A stretch of DNA of 64,000 nt from assembly GCA_964017235.1 (NCBI GenBank), contig OZ024931.1, forward strand, positions 97,916,221 to 97,980,220, in the 5' to 3' direction. Shown here in pieces: positions 33,845-44,520 of this stretch. Both the position numbers and the translations under genes were made by a program. Below the pieces are notes generated by a model, which was given only the letters and a program-made list of their open reading frames with translations, made no database searches and was not told the DNA's origin. The DNA is from Sabellastarte sp. h YS-2021. Its lineage: Eukaryota; Annelida; Polychaeta; Sabellida; Sabellidae. The stretch's first letter is position 1; the number at the start of each line of letters is the position of its first letter.

Positions 33845-34500
33845 GCTACCACTGAGTCTAAGTGTTACAATTCCAAATCTGCCCAAGCCACGTCCTCCAG
33901 ATAAAATTGCGTGAAAGATTTATGGACCTTCCACGAGCAGGCTGAGAGGATCTGGTCCAAGGAGACACCCCCTGGGAATGCCTTGGCAGCAGCAAAGGCT
34001 TGAACACCATGGGCTCTGACTTGATGCAAGGTCTGGGCTTGCTCATCAGAAAGCTGGTAGCATTACAGCACAGTTTCCTAGATCCAGGAAGAGATGGTAG
34101 CTGGAATAATATCCTTATGAAACTCTTCCAGAAGGGCACAAAGGCCAGATTTTTACCTTTGCAGAGGTCCTTGGTCCTGGCTAAGTAATAAAATAGGGTT
34201 CTTACTGGATAGAGAGATTTGTCCTCCTTAAGAGACTTATCCAAAGATGGGGCCAAGACTGGTATGACTGCCAGGGCCACTCAGGAAAGACCCTTTTTAG
34301 CCAACTGATTCTTGGAACGGAAAGTGGGCGAAGGGTAGAGAGACCCTACTCCAATTTTCCTGATGCCGGATATTTGATACAGCCAGGCATGAATTTCACT
34401 ACGTCTATTGCCTGAGCCCAAGGCCAACAGAAAGACTGCCTTGAAAGACAAGTGCTTAAGAGAGGCCTTCTGCACAGGCTCAAAAAGAGCCTTGGTCCGC
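33845..34500 (-). pseudogene. E tyrosine recombinase, C-terminal part, broken
   Basis: The minus strand shows, in order, GSGNRRSEIHAWLYQIS (first catalytic Arg), ALAVIPVLAPSLDKSLKEDK and CPVRALRYY-like YPVRTLFYYLARTKDL. Frame changes follow, then QVRAHGVQAF (His-x-x-Gln where His-x-x-Arg is expected), GGVSLDQILSACSWK and FTQFYLEDVAW. The change of the second catalytic Arg and at least two frameshifts argue for an inactive gene. It belongs to element E and is copied in the 37.66-40.0 kb duplicate. Confidence 0.8.
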
Positions 34501-36502
34501 TGGTGAAGTACCAGTGAAAGGTTCTACATGGGCACTCCCCGCCTGCCCTTGGGCTTAACTCTATGGAAGCTATCCAACAAGCAGGTTAGGTTCTCATCTT
34601 AACTGATGCAATTTTATGGCCTACCATATCAGCAAAAGCCATCCTATAGCCTTCAATAATACTGGGCTAAGTTTTCTGTCTTTGAAAAGGTGTAACAGAA
34701 AATCAGCAAATGCGTCACAGAGGGCGACCAAAAGTCCACCTCATTTGACTTACACCCTTGGACCAAAAAACAGCTCACTTTGATTTGTGAATGGCTCTGG
34801 TTGAGAGTCTGTGAGGAACTTCAATTCTTGCTGCTACTTCTTCATAGAACCCTTGTTCCTGAATGGCAGAGGCTCTAGGAGCCAGACATGCAGGTTTAGA
34901 TTTCTGAGGTTCCAGTGAAGAAGCCTGTCAAAGGGCTGTGTTACCAGATCTTTTGTATAGGAAACCTGAAAAGGATCTGAACCGACAGAACTGACCAGAT
35001 CCCAAAACCAAGGCATGTTGGACCACTCTGGAGCAATCAGAACCATCCTGTGACAGCCTTGATCCATCACCTTGGAGATTATGTGGCCGAGCAGGGAGAC
35101 TGGAGGGAAGGTGTAAACATCCAGATTCTCATAAGGCGGACTCAGGGTGTCTACTGCCCAGGCTGTTGGATCCGGTACCAGTGAAACAAACTTGGGGAGT
35201 TTGTGATTGAACCGGGTTGCAAAAGCTCCACATATGACCTGGCCCATCTTGAGCACCAGATGTTGAAAACCTGAGATAGGGACCACTCTGTCTGGTCACT
35301 TGGCTGCGTCTGGAAAGCTTGTCTGCCATTACATTCAAGCGACCTGGAATGTACCGAGACCTCGGAATTCTTCCTCTGGGGTGACACCAGGGCACAAAGA
35401 GAGTCTGATCTCATACCGCCCTCCTTGTTGTTGTAAAAGACTACAGATGTGCTGTCTGTTGCTATGAGTACAATCTGGTCCCTGGAAAGATGCTCGAAAC
35501 TCTTGAGGGCCAGGAAGACTGTTTTTCAAACTCCAGAAAAGTTGATGTAGAGGCGACTTTCTGTAAATGACCAAACACCTCTTGCAGTGGAGTCCCCTAA
35601 GTGTGCGTCGCAGCCTTAATTGAGGCATCTGTAAACCTTTGAATAGCGGGTTGAAGGCGACGCAATGATTGGCCCCAAAGTACATTGTTCTCGTTTGACC
35701 ACCAATCTAGGTGTGGATAGAGAGAGTGGGGCAACAAAATGACCTTTTCCAGACTCTCGGACCATGTGCCAATGTTGCTTGCCACTGTATGGGTCTCATA
35801 TGAGGGCGACCTGACAAAGGCTGCTTCCCTTCATAGTTACTGCATCTGTAAACCTTTGAATAGCGGGTTGAAGGGGACGCAATGATTGGCCCCAAAGTAC
35901 ATTGTTCTCGTTTGACCACCAATCTAGGTGTGGATGGAGAGAGTGGGGCAACAAAATGACCTTTTCCAGACTCTCGGACCATGTGCCAATGTTGCTTGCC
36001 ACTGTATGGGTCTCATATGAGGGCGACCTGACAAAGGCTGCTTCCCTTCATAGTTACTGCCCACCTACTGTAAGGGTTTCATATGAAGGTGTCCCAATAC
36101 TACCTGCTTTTCTGTGGCCATCAACAGGCCGATTAAGGGCATGAACTACCCGAGTAGGTATCTTGCCCCATGGGTCTGTATTTTAAGTGTCAGAGTATGC
36201 TGTCTCTCGTGCTTGGGCTTGACCAGGCCTTGAGAGGGGTCGAAACAGTATCCTACAAAGTTGGATCAGTTCCAACTTGAGAGCAAATTAACTACCCAAC
36301 CCAGTTCTTGGTAAAGGGCCAAAAAGGGTTGGGGAGAAACGTTAGAGGCAAGCTTCCTGGCATGGAGCTCTGAGCAACCAGTCATCTAGGTACTGGTGGT
36401 TTCGTATACTCCTTATACTCCTTGAGCCATGAGCTTCGCTTCCTTTACGAACTTGGGGAACTCCAACAGAGCCGTCAACAAGTCGAAGGGAAGGCAGTGA
36501 AT
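34501..36502 (-). pseudogene. E methyltransferase-like, RNase H and RT (3' part), broken
   Basis: In coding order from the right, the RT thumb and connection lie at about 36,100-36,480, then RNase H remnants (KVYRCSN region, then CNGRQAF/GRLNVMADKLSR). The methyltransferase-like domain follows (FATRFNHKLPKFVSLVPDP, APEWSNMPWFWDL) and the linker toward YR. RNase H is spread over three frames. F is inserted in the RT at 36,502, and the remaining RT resumes at 44,730. An internal 217-bp duplication lies at 35,626-36,059. Confidence 0.8.
35626..36059. repeat. 217-bp internal tandem duplication in E (first copy only)
   Basis: CATCTGTAAACCTTTGAATA starts at 35,626 and again at 35,843, with near-identical sequence following. 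The second large copy (39,342) has the segment once. Confidence 0.9.
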
Positions 36503-37660
36503 TTGCAAATTTAATAAGTAAATTAAATTTTTATAAGTTAATACCCTATCCAATGGACAATTGCTAATCCGGTCGGTGCAGACCGGCCCGCCAAACGCCA
36601 GAAAAAAGACGTCCTGTGTTTCCACCGGCTGGCCAGTCCGTAGTACTAGTGCACTCGCTAGATGGCGTGTCGTACTTCCTTCCTGTCTAGACAGATTGAC
36701 GTCATAGCATCTTTTTCGTTATCTAAACTTATTAGACCCCTAGTAAGCTGATAGCGGGGTCGGTGGGAGGGTCTTGTGTGTCCATTGGATAGGGCATTAA
36801 CTTATAAAAATTTTATTTACTTATTAAATTTGCAATTTTATTGCGTTAATACATCCTATCCAATGGACAATTGCTGAATAACTACCGCTTGGTCAGCGGG
36901 TAAGTTACTAGGGACTTAGGTGAACTCATAAACAGAACTAACAAATTTTCTTCCAGGCCTGGGTCGACCCTGAGGTCGGAAACCCTTAAGGCCAGAATCA
37001 GATACCAGAAACCGGTCAACCGATTTACCGCCCCCCCCCTTTTTAACAGACCTGCTCTGAGGTAGGGGAAGAGAGGGATGAGTTCAGTCCCGTAAGGAGT
37101 AGAAATAAACCTCCCGAAGGAAGCACAGCACAGTCTTTTTTTTTTTTTTTTTTTCACTTATATATATATATATATACACTATTTACATATGTACAGAATC
37201 CCCTCTGGTCCTGGGCTATTTGTGGACCTGCTGAGCAGCAACTACAGAACCCAGGTGGTAGAACTTTGAATCAGCCCATGCCACATCCTTCAAATAAAAT
37301 TGTGTGAAGGTATTATGCGACTTCCAGTGGCAGGCTGACAAGATCTGTTCCAAGGAGACCCCTGACTGGAAAGCTTTGGAAGCAGCAAAAGCCCTGACAT
37401 CATGGGCCTTGACCTGATGCAACATGTGGGCCTCTTGGTCTGAGAGCTCATAACATAGAATCACAGTCTGTTTGATCCATGAGGAGATAGTGGCAGGTGA
37501 GATATCTTTGTCGAAACCTTTCTTAAAGGAGACAAAGACCAACTCCTTATTCTGCTTGAGGTCCTGTCCAAATAGTAACGTAGCGCTCTGACTGGACAGA
37601 GGGACCTATCAGACTTGAGGGATCTATCCAGAGTTGGAGCCAGGGCTGGTATAACCACTG
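36503..37660 (-). mobile_element. Truncated F element (3' end) in duplication unit 1
   Basis: Holds the F 3' ITR (TGACGTCA at 36,697-36,704), G-rich block (36,753-36,772), ICR (core TTTGCAATTTTATTGCG at 36,829-36,845), C9/T5 tract (37,031-37,044), a T-run with (TA)n at 37,138-37,182, and the YR C-terminus (37,216-37,660: KAHDVRAFAAS, CHWKSHNTF, QFYLKD). It stops at the duplication breakpoint. Confidence 0.92.
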
Positions 37661-40006
37661 AGAGGATCTGGTCCAAGGAGACACCCCCTGGGAATGCCTT
37701 GGCAGCAGCAAAGGCTTGAACACCATGGGCTCTGACTTGATGCAAGGTCTGGGCTTGCTCATCAGAAAGCTGGTAGCATTACAGCACAGTTTCCTAGATC
37801 CAGGAAGAGATGGTAGCTGGAATAATATCCTTATGAAACTCTTCCAGAAGGGCACAAAGGCCAGATTTTTACCTTTGCAGAGGTCCTTGGTCCTGGCTAA
37901 GTAATAAAATAGGGTTCTTACTGGATAGAGAGATTTGTCCTCCTTAAGAGACTTATCCAAAGATGGGGCCAAGACTGGTATGACTACCAGGGCCACTCAG
38001 GAAAGACCCTTTTTAGCCAACTGATTCTTGGAACGGAAATTGGGCGAAGGGTAGAGAGACCCTACTCCAATTTTCCTGATGCCGGATATTTGATACAGCC
38101 AGGCATGAATTTCACTACGTCTATTGCCTGAGCCCAAGGCCAACAGAAAGACTGCCTTGAAAGACAAGTGCTTAAGAGAGGCCTTCTGCACAGGCTCAAA
38201 AAGAGCCTTGGTCCGCTGGTGAAGTACCAGTGAAAGGTTCTACATGGGCACTCCCCGCCTGCCCTTGGGCTTAACTCTATGGAAGCTATCCAACAAGCAG
38301 GTTAGGTTCTCATCTTAACTGATGCAATTTCATGGCCTACCATATCAGCAAAAGCCATCCTATAGCCTTCAATAATACTGGGCTAAGTTTTCTGTCTTTG
38401 AAAAGGTGTAACAGAAAATCAGCAAATGCGTCACAGAGGGCGACCAAAAGTCCACCTCATTTGACTTACACCCTTGGACCAAAAAACAGCTCACTTTGAT
38501 TTGTGAACGGCTCTGGTTGAGAGTCTGTGAGGAACTTCAATTCTTGCTGCTACTTCTTCATAGAACCCTTGTTCCTGAATGGCAGAGGCTCTAGGAGCCA
38601 GACATGCAGGTTTAGATTTCTGAGGTTCCAGTGAAGAAGCCTGTCAAAGGGCTGTGTTACCAGATCTTTTGTATAGGAAGCCTGAAAAGGATCTGAACCG
38701 ACAGAACTGACCAGATCCCAAAACCAAGGCATGTTGGACCACTCTGGAGCAATCAGAACCATCCTGTGACAGCCTTGATCCATCACCTTGGAGATTATGT
38801 GGCCGAGCAGGGAGACTGGAGGGAAGGTGTAAACATCCAGATTCTCATAAGGCGGACTCAGGGCGTCTACTGCCCAGGCTGTTGGATCCGGTACCGGTGA
38901 AACAAACTTGGGGAGTTTGTGATTGAACCGGGTTGCAAAAGCTCCACATATGGCCTGGCCCATCTTGAGCACCAGATGTTGAAAACCTGAGATAGGGACC
39001 ACTCTGTCTGGTCACTTGGCTGCGTCTGGAAAGCTTGTCTGCCATTACATTCAAGCGACCTGGAATGTACCGAGACCTCGGAATTCTTCCTCTGGGGTGA
39101 CACCAGGGCACAAAGAGAGTCTGATCTCATACCGCCCTCCTTGTTGTTGTAAAAGACTACAGATGTGCTGTCCGTTGCTATGAGTACAATCTGGTCCCTG
39201 GAAAGATGCTCGAAACTCTTGAGGGCCAGGAAGACTGTTTTTCAAACTCCAGAAAAGTTGATGTAGAGGCGACTTTCTGTAAATGACCAAACACCTCTTG
39301 CAGTGGAGTCCCCTAAGTGTGCGTCGCAGCCTTAATTGAGGCATCTGTAAACCTTTGAATAGCGGGTTGAAGGGGACGCAATGATTGGCCCCAAAGTACA
39401 TTGTTCTCGTTTGACCACCAATCTAGGTGTGGATGGAGAGAGTGGGGCAACAAAATGACCTTTTCCAGACTCTCGGACCATGTGCCAACGTTGCTTCAGA
39501 TGCCACTGTATGGGTCTCATATGAGGGCGACCTGACAAAGGCTGCTTCCCTTCATAGTTACTGCCCACCTACTGTAAGGGTTTCATATGAAGGTGTCCCA
39601 ATACTACCTGCTTTTCTGTGGCCATCAACAGGCCGATTAAGGGCATGAACTACCCGAGTAGGTATCTTGCCCCATGGGTCTGTATTTTAAGTGTCAGAGT
39701 ATGCTGTCTCTCGTGCTTGGGCTTGACCAGGCCTTGAGAGGGGTCGAAACAGTATCCTACAAAGTTGGATCAGTTCCAACTTGAGAGCAAATTAACTACC
39801 CAACCCAGTTCTTGGTAAAGGGCCAAAAAGGGTTGAGGAGAAACGTTAGAGGCAAGCTTCCTGGCATGGAGCTCTGAGCAACCAGTCATCTAGGTACTGG
39901 TGGTTTCGTATACTCCTTATACTCCTTGAGCCATGAGCTTCGCTTCCTTTACGAACTTGGGGAACTCCAACAGAGCCGTCAACAAGTCGAAGGGAAGGCA
40001 GTGAAT
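37661..40006 (-). pseudogene. Second copy of E YR / MT-like / RNase H / RT remnants
   Basis: Same content and same frameshifts as 33,945-36,502: YR Arg box GSGNRRSEIHAWLYQIS at about 38,110, methyltransferase-like APEWSNMPWFWDL at about 38,720, RNase H GRLNVMADKLSR at about 39,050. It is present because of the tandem duplication, not as a separate insertion. Confidence 0.9.
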
Positions 40007-40395
40007 TTGCAAATTTAATAAGTAAATTAAATTTTTATAAGTTAATACCCTATCCAATGGACAATTGCTAATCCGGTCGGTGCAGACCGGCCCGCCAAAC
40101 GCCAGAAAAAAGACGTCCTGTGTTTCCAACGGCTGGCCGGTCCGTAGTACTAGTGCACTCGCTAGATGGCGTGTCGTACTTCCTTCCTGTCTAGACAGAT
40201 TGACGTCATAGCATCTTTTTCGTTATCTAAACTTATTAGACCCCTAGTAAGCTGATAGCGGGGTCGGTGGGAGGGTCTTGTGTTTCCATTGGATAGGGCA
40301 TTAACTTATAAAAATTTTATTTACTTATTAAATTTGCAATTTTATTGCGTTAATACATCCTATCCAATGGACAATTGCTGAATAACTACCGCTTG
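40007..40395 (-). repeat. F 3' ITR, G-rich block and ICR
   Basis: TGACGTCA lies at 40,201-40,208, the G-rich block at about 40,258-40,276, and the ICR core TTTGCAATTTTATTGCG at 40,333-40,349. A C12/T5 tract lies at 40,535-40,551, and a T-run with (TA)n at about 40,643-40,680. Confidence 0.92.
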
Positions 40396-40717
40396 GTCAG
40401 CGGGTAAGTTACTAGGGACTTAGGTGAACTCATAAACAGAACTAACAAATTTTCTTCCAGGCCTGGGTCGACCCTGAGGTCGGAAACCCTTAAGGCCAGA
40501 ATCAGATACCAGAAACCGGTCAACCGATTTACCGCCCCCCCCCCCCTTTTTAACAGACCTGCTCTGAGGTAGGGGAAGAGAGGGATGAGTTCAGTCCCGT
40601 AAGGAGTAGAAATAAACCTCCCGAAGGAAGCACAGCACAGTCTTTTTTTTTTTTTTTTCACTTATATATATATATATACACTATTTACATATGTACAGAA
40701 TCCCCTCTGGTCCTGGG

Positions 40718-42312
40718 CTATTTGTGGACCTGCTGAGCAGCCACTACAGAACCCAGGTGGTAGAACTCTGAATCAGCCCATGCCACATCCTTCAAATAAA
40801 ATTGTGTGAAGGTATTATGCGACTTCCAGTGGCAGGCTGACAAGATCTGTTCCAAGGAGACCCCTGACTGGAAAGCTTTGGAAGCAGCAAAAGCCCTGAC
40901 ATCATGGGCCTTGACCTGATGCAACATGTGGGCCTCTTGGTCTGAGAGCTCATAACATAGAATCACAGTCTGTTTGATCCATGAGGAGATAGTGGCAGGT
41001 GAGATATCTTTGTCGAAACCTTTCTTAAAGGAGACAAAGACCAACTCCTTATTCTGCCTGAGGTCTGAGGTCCTGTCCAAATAGTAACGTAGCGCTCTGA
41101 CTGGACAGAGGGACCTATCAGACTTGAGGGATCTATCCAGAGTTGGAGCCAGGGCTGGTATAACCACTGGGGCTACACTGCCTGGACCCTCTTTGGCCAG
41201 CTGATTCTTGGAAAGAAAGCTGGGTGATGGGTACAGGGACACCTTTGACCAGTCAGATTGGTGTCTGATATTTTTGTTCTGCCAAGCATGAATCTCACTT
41301 CTGCGCTTGCCTTGAACCAAGGGCTAAGAGGAAAACTGTCTTGAAGGTCAAGTGCTTCAAGTGGCTCAAAAGGGGCCTTTGTCAGCTGGTGTAAGACCAG
41401 AGATAGGTTCCAGGAAGGGATACCCCTTCTACCCTTGGGTCTGTCTCTATGGAAGTTATCCAAGAGACGGGTGAGATTTTCATTTTTGCTGATGTTGAAG
41501 GTTGAATTTCCCAGTTTATCAGCAATGGCTGACCTGTAACCATCAATGGTGCTGGGCTGTAACTTCCTGTCCTCAAAGAGATACATAAGGAAGTCAGCCA
41601 CTGACTTTACAGGGGGTGCCCTGAAGTCCACCTGATTAGTGATGCACCACTTTGTAAAAAGGGTCCACTTTGCCTCATAGACTGATCTGGTTGATCCTCT
41701 CTGAGGAGCCTCAATCCTTGCTGCCACTGCTGCAGAGAAGCCTTGCTCCTTGATTGCTGTGGCTCTAGGAGCCATGCATGGAGATTTAGATTTGTCAGAT
41801 TTCTGTGAGGGATCTGATTGAAAGGCTGTGTCAACAGGTTGGACAGGTTGGGCAGGCTCAGTGAGATCTGACTGGACATGGTCACGAGATCCCAAAACCA
41901 AGGCATGTTGGGCCACCCCGGAGCAATCAGAATGATTCTCTTGCAAGGGGAGTCCTGCAACTTCTCCACCACTTTGCCCAAGATGGCTGCTGGTGGGAAG
42001 GCTTAAGCGTCCAGATCCTCCCATTGGAGACTGAGAGTGTCTACTGCTACTGCCAGGGAATCCGGTACTGGTGACACGAACTGAGGTAACTTGTTGTTGA
42101 ACCTTGTGGCGAATAGGTCTATCTGAGGTCAGTGCCACCTTCTGCATATAGCTTGGAAAACCTGTTGAAGGAGGGACCATTCTGTTTGAATGGTCTGGCC
42201 TAGCCTGCATAGCTTGTCTGCTACCACGTTCAGCCAGCCCGGAATGTGTCGAGTTTTTAGAGTTACTTGATGCCTGGTACACCAGGTCAAGATTCTCCAT
42301 AGTAGGGCACAA
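40718..42312 (-). pseudogene. F tyrosine recombinase, one frameshift
   Basis: The minus-strand N-terminal part (41,173-42,312 frame) shows AAVAARIEAPQRGSTRSVYE, TIDGYRSAIADKLG and the NFHRDRPKGRRG linker. A frameshift near 41,320-41,345 separates it from the catalytic half (40,718-41,320): GKRRSEIHAW (Arg I), VRALRYYLDRTSDL, QVKAHDVRAFAAS (His and Arg II), CHWKSHNTF (Trp) and QFYLKDVAW (nucleophile Tyr). All expected catalytic residues are present, so the single shift is the main defect. The product would join circular DIRS DNA to the target at a short core. Confidence 0.88.
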
Positions 42313-42764
42313 AATAGTTTATATGCAGGGTCTATTTGGAACTCTTTTAAGGCTAGAAACACCGCCTTCAGCTCCAAATAGTTTATATGCAGTTTGCTTT
42401 CCGGCAGTGACCAAGTTCCTCTGGCAGTGTGCTCATCTAAGTGAGCGCCCCACCCTTCTTTTGATGCGTCTGTAAAGATTTGCAGAGCATGTTTTATTGG
42501 GTGTAACGGTTGGCCTGTGAGAACGTTGTCTTCTTGTAGCCACCATTGTAAATGAGGGTGCAGGGAACTAGAGATTGGGATCACCTTTTCTAGTGATTCT
42601 GGTATTCTCCAATGGCTTTTGAGATGCCACTCTATGGGTCTCATATGAAGCCGGCCTAGGTGAACTTGCTTCTCTGTGGATGTCAGCAAACCTATCAGAG
42701 ACATGAACTGCCGGACCGGACAGGCCGGTAGTGACAGTATTTGCAATATTTTGCCCTGAAGGCT
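41950..42764 (-). pseudogene. F RNase H and methyltransferase-like domain, RNase H deletion
   Basis: In frame at 42,129-42,746: RT connection (SLIGLLTSTEKQVHLGRLHM), RNase H with TDASKEGWGAHL (first Asp) and ELKAVFLALKEF (Glu). A deletion then follows: text jumps from KEFQ to LFCALLWRILTW, removing the stretch with the third acidic residue (the DNSTVV box in relatives). RHIPGWLNVVADKLC follows. The methyltransferase-like part (GKVVEKLQDSPCKRI, APGWPNMPWFWDL) continues to about 41,880 in another frame. The deletion point carries a short copy of nearby sequence (see findings). Confidence 0.85.
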
Positions 42765-43836
42765 CTACCACCGGTCTGGGGTCGGTCGGACCCGACCGGC
42801 CTTGAGGTCGAACTGGTAACCTACAAAATCGAAGATCTGCTTTGGATCCAGTTCCGACTTGTCTGCATTCACCAACCAGCCCAATTTTTGGCATATTTTC
42901 ACTAGAATTTGAGTATGCTGGAGACAGGCCTGGCGGGATCTGGCTCTCACCAACCAGTCGTCTAGGTACTGGTGGATTCTTATACCCTGGTGGATGGCCA
43001 TCAGTTTCACCTCCTTTGCTACTACAGTGAACTCCAAGGGTGCTGTGGACAGACCAAAGGGCAGTGCCTTGAATTGATATGTCCGACCCTGGACATGAAA
43101 TCTCAGATATTTCCTGGACTGTTCCTGTATCGGTATATGGAAGTAGGCATCCTTGAAGTCTATTGAGGTGACCCACTCCCCTTGTTGGAGGGACATTCTG
43201 ATGGTTTCCGGTGTCTCCATTTTGAACTTCTCCGTCTTGAGGAAAGGATTCAGTTTGCTTAGATCTAATATGGGCCTCCATTTGTTGTTGGGCTTTGGGA
43301 CTAGAAATAGTCGGTTGAAAAACCCCAGAGATGTTGGATGTTTTACCAGTTCTACAGCATTTTTGGCTATAAGCTGATGCAATGCCTCCAGCAGGTAGCT
43401 GTTCCTGCGGGGATCTACATAACAGCTTATGACCGCGGGAGACCTCGTGAGCTTTGGCCGGATCCGAAAGGGGAGGGTATAGCCCTCTTTCAGGATTTGA
43501 ACTACTTTCGGACCGGCACCCAGATCCAGCCAAGTTTGCCAAAAGTTTTGAAGTCTGGTCCCTACAGGTAGATTTGGGACAGCATTTCTGACATTTATTA
43601 CAGGTTTGACACAAGACAATTGAGTGACACACGAAACACCTTTCACATATTTTAATCTGTGATTTCTTGAATGACACTCTGCCTGCCCGGGACTTATTTC
43701 TTTCTTTTGGGAATGCCCGGGCGCAGAAGGTACAAAAGGAACAACATGATAATTTACACTTTGTAAAATATTGTTCATTGTCTGTCTTGGTGGTGTGCTC
43801 CCGGCCAGCAGTCGTACCTGTAACTTGTCTAAACAT
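42568..43836 (-). CDS. F Cys-rich ORF overlapping RT in another frame
   Basis: A 422-codon open frame overlapping the RT frame. Residues about 27-100 form a dense Cys region: KCKLSCCSFCTFC, then CERCFVC, then CQTCNKCQKCC. After that it follows the RT in an alternative frame, with no stop until 42,568. A comparable long open second frame overlaps RT in A1 and in B1/B2, where it leads into the YR. The Cys clusters could be zinc-binding knuckles at the N-terminus of a YR polyprotein. That it is translated is an inference from the long open frame and the non-random Cys pattern. Confidence 0.5.
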   Translation of the reverse strand: MFRQVTGTTAGREHTTKTDNEQYFTKCKLSCCSFCTFCARAFPKERNKSRAGRVSFKKSQIKICERCFVCHSIVLCQTCNKCQKCCPKSTCRDQTSKLLANLAGSGCRSESSSNPERGLYPPLSDPAKAHEVSRGHKLLCRSPQEQLPAGGIASAYSQKCCRTGKTSNISGVFQPTISSPKAQQQMEAHIRSKQTESFPQDGEVQNGDTGNHQNVPPTRGVGHLNRLQGCLLPYTDTGTVQEISEISCPGSDISIQGTALWSVHSTLGVHCSSKGGETDGHPPGYKNPPVPRRLVGESQIPPGLSPAYSNSSENMPKIGLVGECRQVGTGSKADLRFCRLPVRPQGRSGPTDPRPVVEPSGQNIANTVTTGLSGPAVHVSDRFADIHREASSPRPASYETHRVASQKPLENTRITRKGDPNL

Positions 43837-44156
43837 TGATTGTCATTTATACGACTGCTGGCCCTTGGCTGGTCGCGATGAAAAGTTTGAAGCTTTCCCT
43901 CTTGGTTTTCTGGACCAGCCCTTTCCAATATTCTTCCAAGCCGGCCTATCAGATTTCTTGTCAGATCTGCGTTCCGGTCTTTCATAAGGGTGGAAACGAC
44001 CCTTGCCATGTGATGTACCGGCATGTCCTTTAGACTCATGATGTGAGATCTCCTCCTCAGCCCTCTTGACCAGGTCGTCCGGAAAGAGGGTAGCAATGTG
44101 GATGGGGGCTTGCCTGAGAGCAGCCACGGTGTCCGCCTTGATGCCTGTTTTGACAT
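42765..44156 (-). CDS. F reverse transcriptase (RT) domain
   Basis: Minus-strand 463-codon frame. From about residue 200 it gives a full RT palm and fingers: LVPKPNNKWRPILDLSKLN, WVTSIDFKDAYFHIPI (first catalytic Asp), ALPFGLSTAPLEF and HQYLDDWLV (catalytic Asp pair). It ends in VGYQFDLKAGRVRPTPDRW. RT copies DIRS RNA into DNA. The first 190 codons overlap the gag frame and a Cys-rich alternative frame, so the true start is uncertain. The frame ends in a stop at 42,765, just before the RNase H part. It is partly intact but severed from RNase H. Confidence 0.85.
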   Translation of the reverse strand: MSKQASRRTPWLLSGKPPSTLLPSFRTTWSRGLRRRSHIMSLKDMPVHHMARVVSTLMKDRNADLTRNLIGRLGRILERAGPENQEGKLQTFHRDQPRASSRINDNQCLDKLQVRLLAGSTPPRQTMNNILQSVNYHVVPFVPSAPGHSQKKEISPGQAECHSRNHRLKYVKGVSCVTQLSCVKPVINVRNAVPNLPVGTRLQNFWQTWLDLGAGPKVVQILKEGYTLPFRIRPKLTRSPAVISCYVDPRRNSYLLEALHQLIAKNAVELVKHPTSLGFFNRLFLVPKPNNKWRPILDLSKLNPFLKTEKFKMETPETIRMSLQQGEWVTSIDFKDAYFHIPIQEQSRKYLRFHVQGRTYQFKALPFGLSTAPLEFTVVAKEVKLMAIHQGIRIHQYLDDWLVRARSRQACLQHTQILVKICQKLGWLVNADKSELDPKQIFDFVGYQFDLKAGRVRPTPDRW

Positions 44157-44376
44157 GCGTCAGATAAGAGTCCCTACGTGTCAATGTCAGATTGGCCATG
44201 GAGATAAACGCAAATTCACTCAGGTGTTCCATTGTCTTAGCTGCAGCTTGCGATATACTTGCATTGAAGTCCATGAGATACTGCAACTCATCCATGGCAG
44301 TCGACACCTTTGTTGAACTCTTCTCTTTGGTGTCGCTACGTAAAGACTTTAACTGGCCCTGCATATCTTGCTGCAC
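43843..44376 (-). pseudogene. F gag, C-terminal part only
   Basis: 177 codons: a helical stretch (MDELQYLMDFNASISQAAAK, LTLTRRDSYLTH) like the Gag core of A1 (LDDVLDTSMTLASNLLLNRR). A strongly basic tail (KGRFHPYERPERRSDKKSDR, RKPRGKASNFSSRP) suggests nucleic-acid binding. The N-terminal half, including the Cys/His motif seen in A and B Gag, is missing. Gag-like sequence reaches about 44,510 and then meets the 5' ITR directly, so a deletion has joined them. It is inactive as a full Gag. Confidence 0.8.
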
Positions 44377-44520
44377 CTTAAAAAGGCAGCGATTAAAGCT
44401 GGCAGCCTGGTTGCAGATTACTGTAGCTTCCCTGGCTGACTTCTCCCATCTTCGCAGGGATTCCTGAGAGATGCGCCGCGATGCAGGAGGGGTAGAAGTC
44501 AGGCCGGATTGTCTTGTGCA

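Larger units (their letters stand above)
33945..37660. repeat. Large tandem duplication, unit 1
   Basis: Spans the E YR through the E/F junction into the F YR. It is repeated almost identically as unit 2 (37,661-41,169). The breakpoint joins ACCACTG (F) to AGAGGATC (E), with CTG shared by both parents. Confidence 0.93.
37661..41169. repeat. Large tandem duplication, unit 2
   Basis: Second copy of 33,945-37,660, about 207 bp shorter because it lacks the 217-bp duplication. Only scattered single-base and homopolymer-length differences separate the two units. Confidence 0.93.
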
